Source of the DNA: Lachnospiraceae bacterium
GTDB lineage: Bacteria; Bacillota; Clostridia; Lachnospirales; Lachnospiraceae
Length of the DNA stretch: 64,000 bases
NCBI GenBank assembly: GCA_017542245.1
Contig: JAFXXN010000037.1
Span: 1-64,000 of the forward strand
Direction of reading: 5' to 3'
Made by a program: the position numbers and the translations under genes. Shown here piece after piece: positions 1 to 9,622 of this stretch; position 1 is the stretch's first letter, and each line of letters starts with the position of its first letter. The notes beneath the pieces are model-generated. The model was not told where the DNA came from. It did not search any database and worked only from the letters and a program-made list of their open reading frames with translations.

Positions 1-134
1 CTGTATTCGCTGTACCCCCAAAATCGATTATTCAGTACTTGATACTATGATATCCATCACTATTGGCTCTGTTTTGAGATATAAAAAAATCGTCAAAGCC
101 TTGAAAAATCTAAAAAAAGGGCTTGACAGAATAG

Positions 135-428
135 GAAGGTTGCTATACTGCGATAGGCGGACCATCAGATAGTACAATAAAGAATTTGATAGTTCAGTCA
201 AATTTGAAGGGTGTACGTGTGGCAATAGGTTTTGAAGATATTATACTTTGTGTAGGTGCTAATACATGGACAAGTATATTCTTTTTGTATCTTGCAGGTG
301 GATCTAATGTGGATCAAGCAGCGAACGCAGCAGTGTCGTTGACAAAACTAAATCACTGGAGTTTGATTAATAGTGGGCTAAATATTGATTCTATGAGATA
401 TCGCGGTGAATGGTATATGACATTCTAA
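135..428 (+). pseudogene. 3' remnant of a caspase/CHAT-like protein
   Basis: An open frame runs from just after an in-frame TAG at 132-134 to a TAA at 426-428. Its translation begins GCYTAIGG and continues with GVRVAIGF, a Trp, and a G-S-N-V-x-Q-A-A stretch. That order (Cys strand, about 15 residues, G-x-R-x-x-I-G-F strand, then an amphipathic helix) resembles the C-terminal half of CHAT and other clan CD caspase-like domains. The expected upstream half, with a His-Gly strand, is not found in any of the three forward frames from base 1, which all carry stops. A TTG at 186 could start an 80-residue product but has no clear ribosome site. I read it as a broken gene tail; the family call is by pattern only. 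Confidence 0.35.
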
Positions 429-441
429 AAAGGAGGCAGAG

Positions 442-1350
442 ATGAAATATAAGATTATTGTTGTGTTGACCTTGGTGGTTTCACTATTATCCGGATGTAC
501 AGCTAGGAAGGAAATGAAGATTATGTCTATAGATGGATATGGATCAGAAGATACTGTACTAATCAAGGATGAATCTTTTTTAGAAGATGTAGATTATAAA
601 ACTTTTATTGATGATTCGATAGAAAAAAAAAGACAGTTTGCATTTTTAGGGAGAGAGTTTTCTTTGGAATATGTTAGTTCGGTAAGAAAGGATTTTTCAT
701 CATATTCGGAAGATATGTATATGACCAATGATGGAGTAATGGTAAATTTTAAAAAGAATTCTGAAGAATTAACTATGTTTGCTGCAATAGAAGGATTATC
801 GCAGGATATATTTCTTAATCCTGCAAAAGAAGAAGATTATAAAAAAATATCAGAAGAGATTTTAGCACAATACATAAATCTCGAAGAGTATGAATATTCA
901 TGCACGACAGATTCCCCGGTAAAGGAAATTATTGATGGAGACACAGAAGGTCATATAAATAGTGTAGATAGCTTTATACAAGATATTGAAGGGAATCCTA
1001 CATACTATATGGTATATAGCAGGTTATATGAAGGGGTTCCCACCTCAGAATCGGCAGTGGTAGCACTTAATAAATCAGGCGATATTATTGCTGTTTTATT
1101 AAATTCTATAGGTCTTTTTAATGGGTCAGACAATATAGAAGTGAATGAAAGCATGATTGATGAAGCTGTAGAAAAGAAAGCACTAAGTTTGGTAAAAGAT
1201 GTGTATGAATGTCAATGCGATATACAATCAAAAATGCTATGTAAAAATAATGATAGTTACTATATTGTGGTATATGTCAATATCTACGTAAAAAATGAAA
1301 ATAACTTTGAATACAAAGTTCCCTACTTGTTTGCAGTAATGTTAGATTAA
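442..1350 (+). CDS. Putative lipoprotein of unknown function
   Basis: The 302-residue product starts with a lysine-bearing signal sequence and a lipobox (LLSGC, Cys about residue 19), so it should be lipid-anchored on the outer face of the membrane. The remainder is acidic, with no motif I recognise. An AAAGGAGG ribosome site lies immediately upstream and fixes the ATG at 442. The gene begins 13 bases after the caspase-like remnant, so the two probably formed one transcription unit. A consensus promoter for the next gene begins 4 bases after its stop codon. Confidence 0.7.
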   Translation: MKYKIIVVLTLVVSLLSGCTARKEMKIMSIDGYGSEDTVLIKDESFLEDVDYKTFIDDSIEKKRQFAFLGREFSLEYVSSVRKDFSSYSEDMYMTNDGVMVNFKKNSEELTMFAAIEGLSQDIFLNPAKEEDYKKISEEILAQYINLEEYEYSCTTDSPVKEIIDGDTEGHINSVDSFIQDIEGNPTYYMVYSRLYEGVPTSESAVVALNKSGDIIAVLLNSIGLFNGSDNIEVNESMIDEAVEKKALSLVKDVYECQCDIQSKMLCKNNDSYYIVVYVNIYVKNENNFEYKVPYLFAVMLD

Positions 1351-1353
1351 TAA

Positions 1354-1382
1354 TTGACAAAAAAGATACAGGCGGGTATAAT
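1354..1382 (+). promoter_or_regulatory. Consensus sigma-A promoter for the second lipoprotein gene
   Basis: TTGACA at 1354-1359 and TATAAT at 1377-1382 are separated by exactly 17 bases: both hexamers are perfect matches. Transcription would begin near 1389, within or just before the leader hairpin that follows. Confidence 0.8.
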
Positions 1383-1385
1383 AAC

Positions 1386-1433
1386 ATTGTGATCATTGCC
1401 TTTTGGAACTATAAAAACAAAGGCTAACACAAT
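1386..1433 (+). promoter_or_regulatory. Long hairpin in the 5' leader
   Basis: ATTGTG (1386-1391) can pair with CACAAT (1428-1433), and GCCTTT (1398-1403) with AAAGGC (1419-1424), giving a two-tier hairpin at the extreme 5' end of the transcript. There is no U-tract after it, so it is not a terminator. It may stabilise the mRNA or be regulatory; no known family is recognised. Confidence 0.4.
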
Positions 1434-1492
1434 ACGAGAATACTAATGTGGTAATATATCAAGATGCCATATTTATTGAGGAGATGATAACA

Positions 1493-2530
1493 TTGATTCT
1501 TAGAAGAAGTTATACGATCCTATTAACACTTATTATAGCATTTTCCGCTTCGTCATGTAACAATTCCGGCTCCGTTGCTAAAGCAGACGAAAAGGTTGGA
1601 ACTTTTGAGGCAAAAAACAGCGTTGAGGAAACTGTCTACAACTCACTTCCTTCTGTTATTCTGATAGATGGGGATTGTTATATCGCCACTGATAAGACAG
1701 ACGAAGACTTTTCAGATTTCATTTTAGGAAAAGTAGCTGCTTTTATAGGTAATGACAAAATGCCTGAAAATACATCTGAGACAAACTTCAAGCCTTATGT
1801 CGGGTGCCAATATGCCAAGAAAAATGGGAAATACTATCTAAACTATGAGAATAGCTGGCATGAGCTTTTTAGTCTTTCAAAAGAAGAAAGAGACTCTGTT
1901 GCTGCTAACCCCGGATCAAGGGAAATGCCGATTGAAGAAGCATACGATACAGGAAAAACGGTACAGCTTAACGGGAAGGAGTATACAGTATATAAAGTAG
2001 ATTATAATGATACTTTTAAAAAGCTTTATTATAACATATATGAGGATTTTGACTCTCTTTATAAAGATTCCGATTTAGTTGTTACCGGAAAGTTTATTGA
2101 CGATGCGGTGAAGGAAACGGTGTCGATATATGATATCGCAGACTGCAGATATAAAGAATACAGAGGAGCTTCATACAATACTTTTGAAATTGACCGTGTA
2201 TTAAAAGGGGATTGTAATTCCGGTACCATAAAAATCAAACAAAATGATTTTATTGATGAAGATAATAAAAGGATAATCACATATTCTGAATTGACACCTA
2301 TGATAAAGAACGGCGAATGGATTTACTTTTTAAAAAGTGCCGAAAACACAGAGTTTTATTATATGGCCGGGGATTATACATGCAGGTATCCGGTTCGGCC
2401 TGATATAACAGAGGAAAAAATCCTTTCCGACGGTGTTTCAAAAGAGGAATTAGGCGTCTATGATGAAGCAATTTTTCGGTCAGTTCTTCCAATTTATAAT
2501 AGGATTATTAAAGAAGGTTTTATATCTTGA
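1493..2530 (+). CDS. Putative lipoprotein of unknown function
   Basis: The product is about 345 residues and begins with a signal peptide ending FSASSC, a lipobox, so it is predicted to be lipid-anchored at the cell surface. The C-terminal half has a stretch beginning SDLVVTGKF and continuing through F-E-I-D-R-V-L-K-G and I-K-I-K-Q, a beta-rich pattern seen in uncharacterised Firmicute lipoproteins. Start choice: GAGGAG at 1478-1483 touches the ATG at 1484, whereas TTG at 1493 has a normal 9-base spacing and leaves a compact signal peptide. A GTG at 1448 is also in frame but lies before the ribosome site. Transcription is monocistronic from a perfect promoter. Confidence 0.65.
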   Translation: MILRRSYTILLTLIIAFSASSCNNSGSVAKADEKVGTFEAKNSVEETVYNSLPSVILIDGDCYIATDKTDEDFSDFILGKVAAFIGNDKMPENTSETNFKPYVGCQYAKKNGKYYLNYENSWHELFSLSKEERDSVAANPGSREMPIEEAYDTGKTVQLNGKEYTVYKVDYNDTFKKLYYNIYEDFDSLYKDSDLVVTGKFIDDAVKETVSIYDIADCRYKEYRGASYNTFEIDRVLKGDCNSGTIKIKQNDFIDEDNKRIITYSELTPMIKNGEWIYFLKSAENTEFYYMAGDYTCRYPVRPDITEEKILSDGVSKEELGVYDEAIFRSVLPIYNRIIKEGFIS

Positions 2531-2583
2531 AATATTATTCAGCCTTATTTAGCTATTTCTTTGAAAAAAAATAAAAAAAACAG

Positions 2584-2612
2584 TTGACAAAATAAAAATC
2601 ATGTTATAAAAT
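2584..2612 (+). promoter_or_regulatory. Sigma-A promoter of glnN
   Basis: TTGACA (2584-2589), a 17-base spacer and TAAAAT (2607-2612). The predicted start point near 2619 lies a few bases before the first leader hairpin, so regulation of this gene must act mainly on the leader RNA. Confidence 0.75.
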
Positions 2613-2621
2613 CACATTCGT

Positions 2622-2670
2622 AAAGGCAAAGGGGTCTTTGAGCATCTGCTCAAAGACCCTCTTACATTTT
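2622..2670 (+). promoter_or_regulatory. ANTAR-type hairpin 1 overlapping terminator 1 (glnN leader)
   Basis: AAAGGC (2622-2627) and GTCTTT (2634-2639) form a 6-bp stem with one G-U pair closing the hexaloop AAAGGG. A at loop position 1 and G at position 4 are the conserved features of RNA targets of ANTAR antiterminator proteins (EutV/NasR class). Bases 2631-2642 alternatively pair with 2649-2660 in a perfect 11-bp terminator-like stem with loop CATCTG, followed by a broken U-tract (TCTTACATTTT). The two folds share bases and exclude each other. Confidence 0.55.
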
Positions 2671-2728
2671 AAAGGCAAGGGCGTCTTATATCTAATGATT
2701 CTTGATATAAGGCGCCTGTTTTGTTTTT
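2671..2728 (+). terminator. ANTAR-type hairpin 2 overlapping terminator 2 (glnN leader)
   Basis: AAGGC (2672-2676) and GTCTT (2683-2687) form a 5-bp stem closing the hexaloop AAGGGC, again with A1 and G4. The overlapping terminator pairs 2680-2692 with 2704-2716 (13 bp, one G-U) and is followed by a strong U-tract TGTTTTGTTTTT. An antiterminator protein that stabilises the small hairpin would stop this terminator forming and let transcription enter glnN. Confidence 0.6.
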
Positions 2729-2817
2729 AAACTTTTCCCAAAGCGAAAGGAACCAATTGAACTGAAGGCTCAAAATACTTTGGCAAATTCAAAAATCTAA
2801 GAAAAGAGGAAAAATGT

Positions 2818-4917
2818 ATGGCAACAGTATCTGAATATTTTGGATGTAACGTATTTGACGACAGAGTTATGAAGGCAGTGCTTCCTTCAGATGTTTACAA
2901 GTCACTGAGACAGACTATTGACGAGGGAAAAAAGCTTGAGCTTTCAGTAGCCAATGCAGTAGCAGAAGCTATGAAGGACTGGGCAGTAGGAAAGGGAGCT
3001 ACTCACTTTACACATTGGTTCCAGCCACTTACCGGCATTACCGCTGAAAAACATGACAGCTTTATCACTCCCTCACCCGATGGCGGTGTTATCATGGAAT
3101 TTTCGGGCAAGGAGCTTATAAAGGGTGAGCCTGATGCATCATCATTCCCGAGCGGCGGACTGAGAGCTACTTTTGAAGCAAGAGGATATACAGCATGGGA
3201 TCCTACATCATATGCATTCATAAAGGATAAGACACTCTGCATACCTACAGCTTTCTGTTCATACGGCGGAGAAGCTCTTGATAAAAAGACACCTTTGCTT
3301 CGTTCAATGGAAGCATTGAATAAACAGGCACTCCGTATCTTAAAGCTTTTCGGAAATGAGGATGTAAAGCGTGTTACCACATCTGTAGGTCCCGAACAGG
3401 AGTATTTCCTTGTAACTAAGGAAATGTATGAAAAGAGAGAGGATCTTAAGTTTACGGGACGTACACTCTTCGGTGCAAAGCCTCCTAAGACACAGGAAAT
3501 GGACGATCATTATTTCGGAACCATTCAGCCTAAAGTTCAGGAGTATATGAAGGACTTAAATGATGAGCTCTGGAAACTCGGAGTTCTTGCTAAAACTGAG
3601 CATAATGAAGTTGCTCCTGCACAGCACGAGTTAGCACCTATTTATTCAAGCACAAATATTGCTACTGACCAGAACCAGCTTACCATGGAAATCATGCAGA
3701 AAGTTGCTGCACGTCACGGGCTTGTATGTCTGCTTCATGAAAAGCCTTTTGCAGGTGTTAACGGAAGCGGTAAACACAACAACTGGTCAATCGGTACGGA
3801 TACAGGCGTAAATCTGTTATCACCCGGAGATACACCTTATGAGAATGCACAGTTCCTGACATTCCTTTGCGCAGTTATCAAGGCTGTTGATGATTATCAG
3901 GATCTTTTGAGAATATCGGTTGCTACCGCTGGTAATGATCACAGACTCGGCGCTAATGAGGCCCCTCCCGCAGTTATTTCAATCTTCCTTGGCGATGAAT
4001 TGAGCGGTATCCTTGAAGCTATCGAGAAGGATGCACCTTACAAGGGAGTTGAAAAGAAACAGATGAAGCTCGGCGTTGATGTTCTTCCGAGATTCAACCG
4101 TGATACCACGGATCGTAACCGTACTTCACCTTTCGCATTTACCGGAAATAAATTTGAGTTCAGAATGCTTGGTTCATCTAACAGTATTGCCTGTGCAAAC
4201 ATCATGCTTAATGCAGCAGTTGCCGAGTCACTTAAGATTTATGCTGATGAACTTGAAAAGTCAAAGAATTTTGAGAAAGATCTTCATAAGCTTATCCAGA
4301 AGACCATTAAGGAACATAAGAGGATCATCTTTAACGGAAACGGATATGATGATGCATGGATCAAGGAAGCTACCAAGAAGAGAAAGCTCCTTAACTTAAG
4401 GACAACTCCCGATTGTATGCCTCTCATACTTTCGGAGAAGAATGTTGCAATGCTTACCGGTCACAAGGTATTCTCAAAGGCAGAAATTGAGTCAAGATGT
4501 GAGATCATGCTTGAGAACTACTCAAAGACCATCATTATTGAAGCAAATACCATGGTTGATATGGCTAAGGCTCAGATAGCTCCTGCAGTTGAAGGATATA
4601 TCGGTGATATTGCAAAGACCGCACTTACAAAGAAACAGCTTGATCCGAAGCTTGTTTCCAAGTATGAAAAAGATCTTATCAAGAAGCTTTCGGTATCCGT
4701 AGAGAGGATGCTTGATCTGGCTGATACTTTAAAGCAGAAGGTTGCCGAAGTTACCGGTGCCAAGAATATCATTGAGGAATCAGAGATGATCAGGGATAAT
4801 GTTCTTCCTGCAATGACGGAACTGAGAGTTGTCTGTGATGAAGCAGAAACATTGACGGACAGAGCTCACTGGCCGTTCCCTACATACGGTGAATTATTGT
4901 TCGGCGTAAGAAACTGA
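2818..4917 (+). CDS. glnN: Type III glutamine synthetase
   Basis: The 699-residue product has the size and sequence of the GSIII family, which makes glutamine from glutamate, ammonia and ATP in the cytosol and is the main ammonia-assimilating enzyme in many anaerobes. Family blocks seen include G-P-E-Q-E-Y-F (about residue 195), [20 protein letters not shown] and [13 protein letters not shown] is much longer than the roughly 450-residue GSI. The ATG follows an AAGAGGAAAAA ribosome site. It stands alone between its own leader and a terminator, directly before carAB, which uses glutamine as nitrogen donor. Confidence 0.95.
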   Translation: MATVSEYFGCNVFDDRVMKAVLPSDVYKSLRQTIDEGKKLELSVANAVAEAMKDWAVGKGATHFTHWFQPLTGITAEKHDSFITPSPDGGVIMEFSGKELIKGEPDASSFPSGGLRATFEARGYTAWDPTSYAFIKDKTLCIPTAFCSYGGEALDKKTPLLRSMEALNKQALRILKLFGNEDVKRVTTSVGPEQEYFLVTKEMYEKREDLKFTGRTLFGAKPPKTQEMDDHYFGTIQPKVQEYMKDLNDELWKLGVLAKTEHNEVAPAQHELAPIYSSTNIATDQNQLTMEIMQKVAARHGLVCLLHEKPFAGVNGSGKHNNWSIGTDTGVNLLSPGDTPYENAQFLTFLCAVIKAVDDYQDLLRISVATAGNDHRLGANEAPPAVISIFLGDELSGILEAIEKDAPYKGVEKKQMKLGVDVLPRFNRDTTDRNRTSPFAFTGNKFEFRMLGSSNSIACANIMLNAAVAESLKIYADELEKSKNFEKDLHKLIQKTIKEHKRIIFNGNGYDDAWIKEATKKRKLLNLRTTPDCMPLILSEKNVAMLTGHKVFSKAEIESRCEIMLENYSKTIIIEANTMVDMAKAQIAPAVEGYIGDIAKTALTKKQLDPKLVSKYEKDLIKKLSVSVERMLDLADTLKQKVAEVTGAKNIIEESEMIRDNVLPAMTELRVVCDEAETLTDRAHWPFPTYGELLFGVRN

Positions 4918-4925
4918 TACATTTT

Positions 4926-4958
4926 GAAAGGCTCATCATTACGGTGAGCTTTTCTTTT
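4926..4958 (+). terminator. Intrinsic terminator after glnN
   Basis: AAAGGCTCA (4927-4935) pairs with TGAGCTTTT (4945-4953) and is followed by CTTTTG. It begins about 10 bases after the glnN stop codon. Confidence 0.75.
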
Positions 4959-4976
4959 GTAAACATAAAAAAACAG

Positions 4977-5005
4977 TTGACATTTTGATGAAAAAGGAAT
5001 AAACT
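4977..5005 (+). promoter_or_regulatory. Sigma-A promoter of carAB
   Basis: TTGACA (4977-4982), 17 bases, then TAAACT (5000-5005). The transcript should start near 5012, which places the regulatory hairpin at its very 5' end. Confidence 0.75.
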
Positions 5006-5016
5006 ACTTATTCGAA

Positions 5017-5068
5017 GAAGCAAAGGCGTTTCGATTTATCTCTCGAATTGTCTTTGCTTTTCCTTTTA
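5017..5068 (+). terminator. ANTAR-type hairpin overlapping a terminator (carA leader)
   Basis: GAAGC (5017-5021) and GTTTC (5028-5032) make a 5-bp stem closing the hexaloop AAAGGC, with A1 and G4 as in ANTAR target hairpins. The terminator pairs 5019-5034 with 5043-5058 (16 positions with two G-U and one mismatch, loop of 8) and ends in TTTCCTTTTAT. The small hairpin uses the left arm of the terminator, so the two are mutually exclusive. Only one hexaloop hairpin is present here, against two before glnN. Confidence 0.55.
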
Positions 5069-5092
5069 TCATACATTGAAAGGGTCATTTTT

Positions 5093-6199
5093 ATGGAATA
5101 CAACAGAAAACTAATACTTGAAGATGGGCAGGAATACTGTGGTTACGGATTCGGATCTAATGATAACAGGGTCTGTGAGCTGGTTTTTAATACCTCCATG
5201 GTCGGCTATCAGGAGATTTTGTCGGATCCTTCTTATACTTATCAGGCAATAGTTATGTCGTATCCGCTGATAGGAAATTACGGGATGGCAGAAGAAGATT
5301 ACGAATCCGAGAATCTTACTGCAGGAGCCTTAATAGTACACGAATATAATGATCTTCCGAGCAATTTCAGAAGTACTGCAACGTTATCATCCATTATGGA
5401 AAAGTATGATATTCCGGGTATCTACGGGATAGATACCAGAAAGCTTGTACGCTCAATAAGGGATTTCGGAAGCAGAAAAGTGTTGATAACGGACGCGGGA
5501 ACCACAAAGGAAGAAGGAATAGATATTTTAAAGAAGACGGAGATCCCGAAAGATGCGGTTTCTAAGGTAAGCTGCCAGCATATATGGAAATCAAAGGTTT
5601 TGCTGGGCGACGGATTGGCTAAGGCATATAAGACACATAAGAAACATATAGTTGCAATCGATTGCGGAATGAAGAAGAATATAGTTTTAAGCCTTAACCG
5701 TTTAGGCCTTGATGTGACCATAGTTCCGTGGAACACTTCCGCCGATGAAATAAGAAATCTGAGACCTGACGGAGTATTCATTTCAAACGGCCCCGGAGAT
5801 CCTGAGGATGCGGATGTTACAATTGCTACCGTAAAAGAGCTTATCGGAGAATATCCCATTTTTGGAATATGTCTCGGACACCAGATTATTTCGTTGGCTT
5901 ATGGAGCCAAGACCTATAAGCTTAAATTCGGTCACCGCGGCGGAAATCATCCTGTTAAAAACCTTGAAACGGGTAAGATAGAAATTACTTCACAGAATCA
6001 TTCTTATGCAGTAGATCCCGAGAGTATCAAAGATACTCCGCTTAAGGTTACTCATCTGAATATCCTGGATAAGACAATTGAGGGCGTCAGCTGTGAGAAT
6101 GACAGGATATACAGCGTTCAGTATCATCCGGAAAGTGCCCCGGGACCTCAGGATTCCAGATATTTATTTGATAAATTCCTGAAGATGATCGAAGGTTGA
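5093..6199 (+). CDS. carA: Carbamoyl-phosphate synthase small subunit
   Basis: This 368-residue glutaminase subunit releases ammonia from glutamine and channels it to CarB for carbamoyl phosphate, the precursor of arginine and pyrimidines. The N-terminal CarA domain is followed by a class I glutamine amidotransferase domain: S-N-G-P-G-D-P, the nucleophile Cys in F-G-I-C-L-G-H-Q, and the late His-Glu in Q-Y-H-P-E. I chose the ATG at 5093, which follows GAAAGGG and gives the normal N-terminus M-E-Y-N-R-K-L; an in-frame start at 5048 lies inside the leader terminator. The gap to carB is 53 bases. Confidence 0.95.
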   Translation: MEYNRKLILEDGQEYCGYGFGSNDNRVCELVFNTSMVGYQEILSDPSYTYQAIVMSYPLIGNYGMAEEDYESENLTAGALIVHEYNDLPSNFRSTATLSSIMEKYDIPGIYGIDTRKLVRSIRDFGSRKVLITDAGTTKEEGIDILKKTEIPKDAVSKVSCQHIWKSKVLLGDGLAKAYKTHKKHIVAIDCGMKKNIVLSLNRLGLDVTIVPWNTSADEIRNLRPDGVFISNGPGDPEDADVTIATVKELIGEYPIFGICLGHQIISLAYGAKTYKLKFGHRGGNHPVKNLETGKIEITSQNHSYAVDPESIKDTPLKVTHLNILDKTIEGVSCENDRIYSVQYHPESAPGPQDSRYLFDKFLKMIEG

Positions 6200-6252
6200 T
6201 AAACATTAACATAAATAATCATAAGTAAAACATATAAGGAGCACAGAAGATC

Positions 6253-9200
6253 ATGCCAAAGAGAACTGACATAAAAAAGCTTCTTGTTATAGGATCCGGA
6301 CCTATAGTAATAGGTCAGGCAGCGGAATTTGACTATGCGGGAACCCAGGCCTGTCTGGCGTTAAAAGAGGAAGGATATGAGGTAGTTCTTTGCAATTCAA
6401 ATCCGGCGACCATAATGACGGATACTTCCATAGCGGATAAAGTATATATGGAGCCGCTGACTCTGGAATACATAGCAAAGATTGTACGTTATGAAAGACC
6501 GGATGCCATTCTGCCCGGACTTGGCGGGCAGACCGGACTTAACTTGGCTATGCAGCTGGAGAAGAAAGGAATACTTGCGGAATGCCGTGTCGAGCTGCTC
6601 GGAACAAAGAGCAGCAGTATTGAGATGGCAGAGGACAGAGAGCTCTTTAAGGAACTTTGCGAGCGGCTGGGCGAACCTGTTCTTCCTTCAGATATAGCAT
6701 CAACGATAGAGGACGGGATAAAAGTTGCCGAAAAGATAGGATATCCCGTGGTTCTTCGTCCTGCATTTACATTGGGCGGTACCGGTGGTGGATTTGCAGA
6801 CAATGAGGAGGAATTTATTCCTCTTATGAAGAATGCTCTTTCACTTTCTCCGGTAAAGCAGGTACTGATCGAGAAGAGTATAAAAGGATTTAAGGAAATA
6901 GAATATGAAGTAATGCGTGATGCAAATGATACTGCGATCACTATCTGTAATATGGAGAATCTGGATCCTGTAGGTGTCCACACAGGTGATTCGATAGTCG
7001 TATGTCCGTCACAGACCCTGACAAATAAGGAATATCATATGCTCCGTGACTCTGCGCTTAAAATTATAAGAGCTCTTGAAATTGAGGGCGGCTGTAATGT
7101 TCAGTTTGCGCTTGATCCGAATTCATTTGATTACTATCTTATTGAAGTAAATCCCAGAGTTTCACGTTCTTCGGCGCTTGCATCCAAGGCTTCGGGCTAT
7201 CCTATTGCCAGAGTTTCTGCTAAAATCGGCATAGGTATGACTCTGGACGAAATAATGCTGGCAAACACTCCGGCATCTTTTGAGCCGGCTCTTGATTATG
7301 TGGTTACAAAGATGCCCAGGTTCCCGTTTGATAAATTCGCTGATGCCAATAATACATTGGGAACCCAGATGAAAGCTACCGGAGAAGTCATGAGCATCGG
7401 CAGGTGCTTTGAGGAGAGCCTGCTTAAAGCCATACGTTCTCTTGAAATCGGTAAATGTCATTTATACAGTAAGAAATTTGATGATTATACAACCATGGCT
7501 TTGGCAAAATATGTTGAGGAAGGTACCGATGACCGCATTTTTGCACTCGGAGAATTGTTAAGACGTGGATGTGAACCGGAAATCCTTAATGAGATTACAA
7601 AGATTGACTGTTTCTTCCTAAATAAACTAAAGAATATCATCAATGTCGAGAAAAAATTAAAAAAACTCAGATATGATGATTATGATCCGGGATTTTACAT
7701 TGTGGAATCGTCCGATGATACCGATTCCCTTTCGGATGATGAAGATGAGGATAAAACTAACGATGTAAAAGAAGAATCCCAATCTGAGAATAAAGGATTA
7801 AGGGATCTGGATGAGAGCATAGCAATACTTAAGGAAGCTAAGCAGTTCGGTTTTTCAGACAAAGAGATTGCGTCAGTTATTGGGACGGAAGAAAAAACAG
7901 TCAGAAAACTTAGAAAAGATTTCGGGATAGTTCCTGTTTATAAAATGATCGACAGCTGCGCATCGGAATTTGAGAGTTATATTCCATATTTTTATTCAAC
8001 ATATGAGGATGAGAATGAGTCAGTTGTTTCGGATAAAAAGAAAATAATCGTTTTGGGATCGGGTCCTATACGTATAGGTCAGGGTGTCGAGTTCGATTAT
8101 TCGACAGTTCACGCAGTTCAGACCATTAAGGCTTCAGGCTATGAGGCTATCATCATAAATAATAATCCTGAGACGGTATCAACGGATTATACCTGCTCTG
8201 ATAAGCTGTATTTTGAACCCCTCTGTACAGAGGATGTTATGAATATAATAGACTTGGAAAAGCCGATGGGTGTTATTGCAACATTGGGCGGTCAGACTGC
8301 CATAAATCTTGCGGATTCCTTAAAAGAGTATGATGTTAAGCTGATAGGAACGGATGATGACGCTATAGATCGGGCTGAAGACAGGGATTTGTTTGAAAAA
8401 CTTCTGTATGAACTGAATATCCCAAGACCCAAGGGTATGGCTGTTACAAATATCGAAGCCGGTGTTAAAGCGGCAAATGAGATAGGTTATCCTGTGCTTG
8501 TACGTCCGAGCTTTGTACTTGGTGGAAGAGCTATGCAGATAGTTGCCAAAGAAAAAGCTTTAAAAGAGTACTTAAAGACCGCTGTTGAAATTGATGAGGA
8601 TAAACCGGTTCTGGTTGATAAGTATATCCGTGGTAAGGAAGTTGAGGTAGATGCCATCTGTGACGGAAAGGATGTATTTGTTCCGGGAATCATGGAACTT
8701 GTAGAACGTACCGGAGTTCATTCGGGAGATTCGATAAGCGTATATCCGTCATTTACAATATCACAAAAGGTTAAGGAAACCATACTTGATTATACTAAGA
8801 AATTGGGGCTCGGAATCGGTATCATAGGACTTTTCAATATTCAGTTTATTGTCGATCCAAGTGAAAACGTATATATTATAGAGGTAAATCCACGTTCATC
8901 AAGGACGGTTCCTTTCCTTTCAAAAGCTACAGGATACAGTCTGGCAGATATCGCAACCCGCGTTATACTTGGCGAGTCGCTGAAAGATCAGGGGATTAAT
9001 GAGATATATCCGAAAGAGAAAGAACGTTACTACGTAAAGTGTCCTGCATTCTCTTTCTCAAAATTGAACGGAATGGATTCTTATCTTTCACCTGAGATGA
9101 AATCAACCGGAGAGGCAATAGGCTATGATAAGAAACTTCATCGTGCCATGTACAAAGCATTTGTTGCTTCGGGTATGAAACTTCAGAATTACGGAACTGT

Positions 9201-9576
9201 TGTCGTGACTTTGGCAGATGAGGATAAGGAAGAGGCGCTTCCCTTAGTAAGACGTTTCTACAATATGGGATTTAATATTGAAGCGACTATAGGAACAGCA
9301 TTATTCTTAAAGGAGCATGGCATACGTACCAGGATCAGACGAAAACTGTCCGAAGGCAGTGAAGAGATACTGGATTCTTTAAAGGCAGGATATGTAAGCT
9401 ATGTTATGTGTACACGTGCGGTTCTTTCAGGAATTCATTACGTTGACGGTGTGGCAATAAGACGGTGTGCAAGTCATAACGGCATAACCATGCTGACCTC
9501 GCTTGATACCGTAAGAGTGCTGTTGGATGTGTTGGAAGAACTTACAATCGGTATTTCAACCATAGATTCGGAATAA
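6253..9576 (+). CDS. carB: Carbamoyl-phosphate synthase large subunit
   Basis: The 1107-residue protein has the usual duplicated layout: two halves, each with an N-terminal subdomain (V-I-G-S-G-P-I and V-L-G-S-G-P-I) and an ATP-grasp domain, then a C-terminal MGS-like regulatory domain. It makes carbamoyl phosphate from bicarbonate, ammonia and two ATP. It is about 30 residues longer than the roughly 1070-residue norm. The extra length is a Ser/Asp/Glu-rich segment at about residues 483-515, in the linker between the oligomerisation domain and the second half. The ribosome site AAGGAG is about 10 bases before the ATG. Cotranscribed with carA. Confidence 0.95.
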   Translation: MPKRTDIKKLLVIGSGPIVIGQAAEFDYAGTQACLALKEEGYEVVLCNSNPATIMTDTSIADKVYMEPLTLEYIAKIVRYERPDAILPGLGGQTGLNLAMQLEKKGILAECRVELLGTKSSSIEMAEDRELFKELCERLGEPVLPSDIASTIEDGIKVAEKIGYPVVLRPAFTLGGTGGGFADNEEEFIPLMKNALSLSPVKQVLIEKSIKGFKEIEYEVMRDANDTAITICNMENLDPVGVHTGDSIVVCPSQTLTNKEYHMLRDSALKIIRALEIEGGCNVQFALDPNSFDYYLIEVNPRVSRSSALASKASGYPIARVSAKIGIGMTLDEIMLANTPASFEPALDYVVTKMPRFPFDKFADANNTLGTQMKATGEVMSIGRCFEESLLKAIRSLEIGKCHLYSKKFDDYTTMALAKYVEEGTDDRIFALGELLRRGCEPEILNEITKIDCFFLNKLKNIINVEKKLKKLRYDDYDPGFYIVESSDDTDSLSDDEDEDKTNDVKEESQSENKGLRDLDESIAILKEAKQFGFSDKEIASVIGTEEKTVRKLRKDFGIVPVYKMIDSCASEFESYIPYFYSTYEDENESVVSDKKKIIVLGSGPIRIGQGVEFDYSTVHAVQTIKASGYEAIIINNNPETVSTDYTCSDKLYFEPLCTEDVMNIIDLEKPMGVIATLGGQTAINLADSLKEYDVKLIGTDDDAIDRAEDRDLFEKLLYELNIPRPKGMAVTNIEAGVKAANEIGYPVLVRPSFVLGGRAMQIVAKEKALKEYLKTAVEIDEDKPVLVDKYIRGKEVEVDAICDGKDVFVPGIMELVERTGVHSGDSISVYPSFTISQKVKETILDYTKKLGLGIGIIGLFNIQFIVDPSENVYIIEVNPRSSRTVPFLSKATGYSLADIATRVILGESLKDQGINEIYPKEKERYYVKCPAFSFSKLNGMDSYLSPEMKSTGEAIGYDKKLHRAMYKAFVASGMKLQNYGTVVVTLADEDKEEALPLVRRFYNMGFNIEATIGTALFLKEHGIRTRIRRKLSEGSEEILDSLKAGYVSYVMCTRAVLSGIHYVDGVAIRRCASHNGITMLTSLDTVRVLLDVLEELTIGISTIDSE

Positions 9577-9622
9577 AAGCGGATAAGTTGTTCAAAAAAG
9601 TGACAGAAAGGAAAAAGAAAAT

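Noticed and set aside
2622-2728. A glutamine riboswitch (glnA RNA or downstream-peptide motif) before glnN
   Set aside because: Those motifs have a three-way junction with other conserved bases and occur in cyanobacteria; here there are only hexaloop hairpins and terminators.
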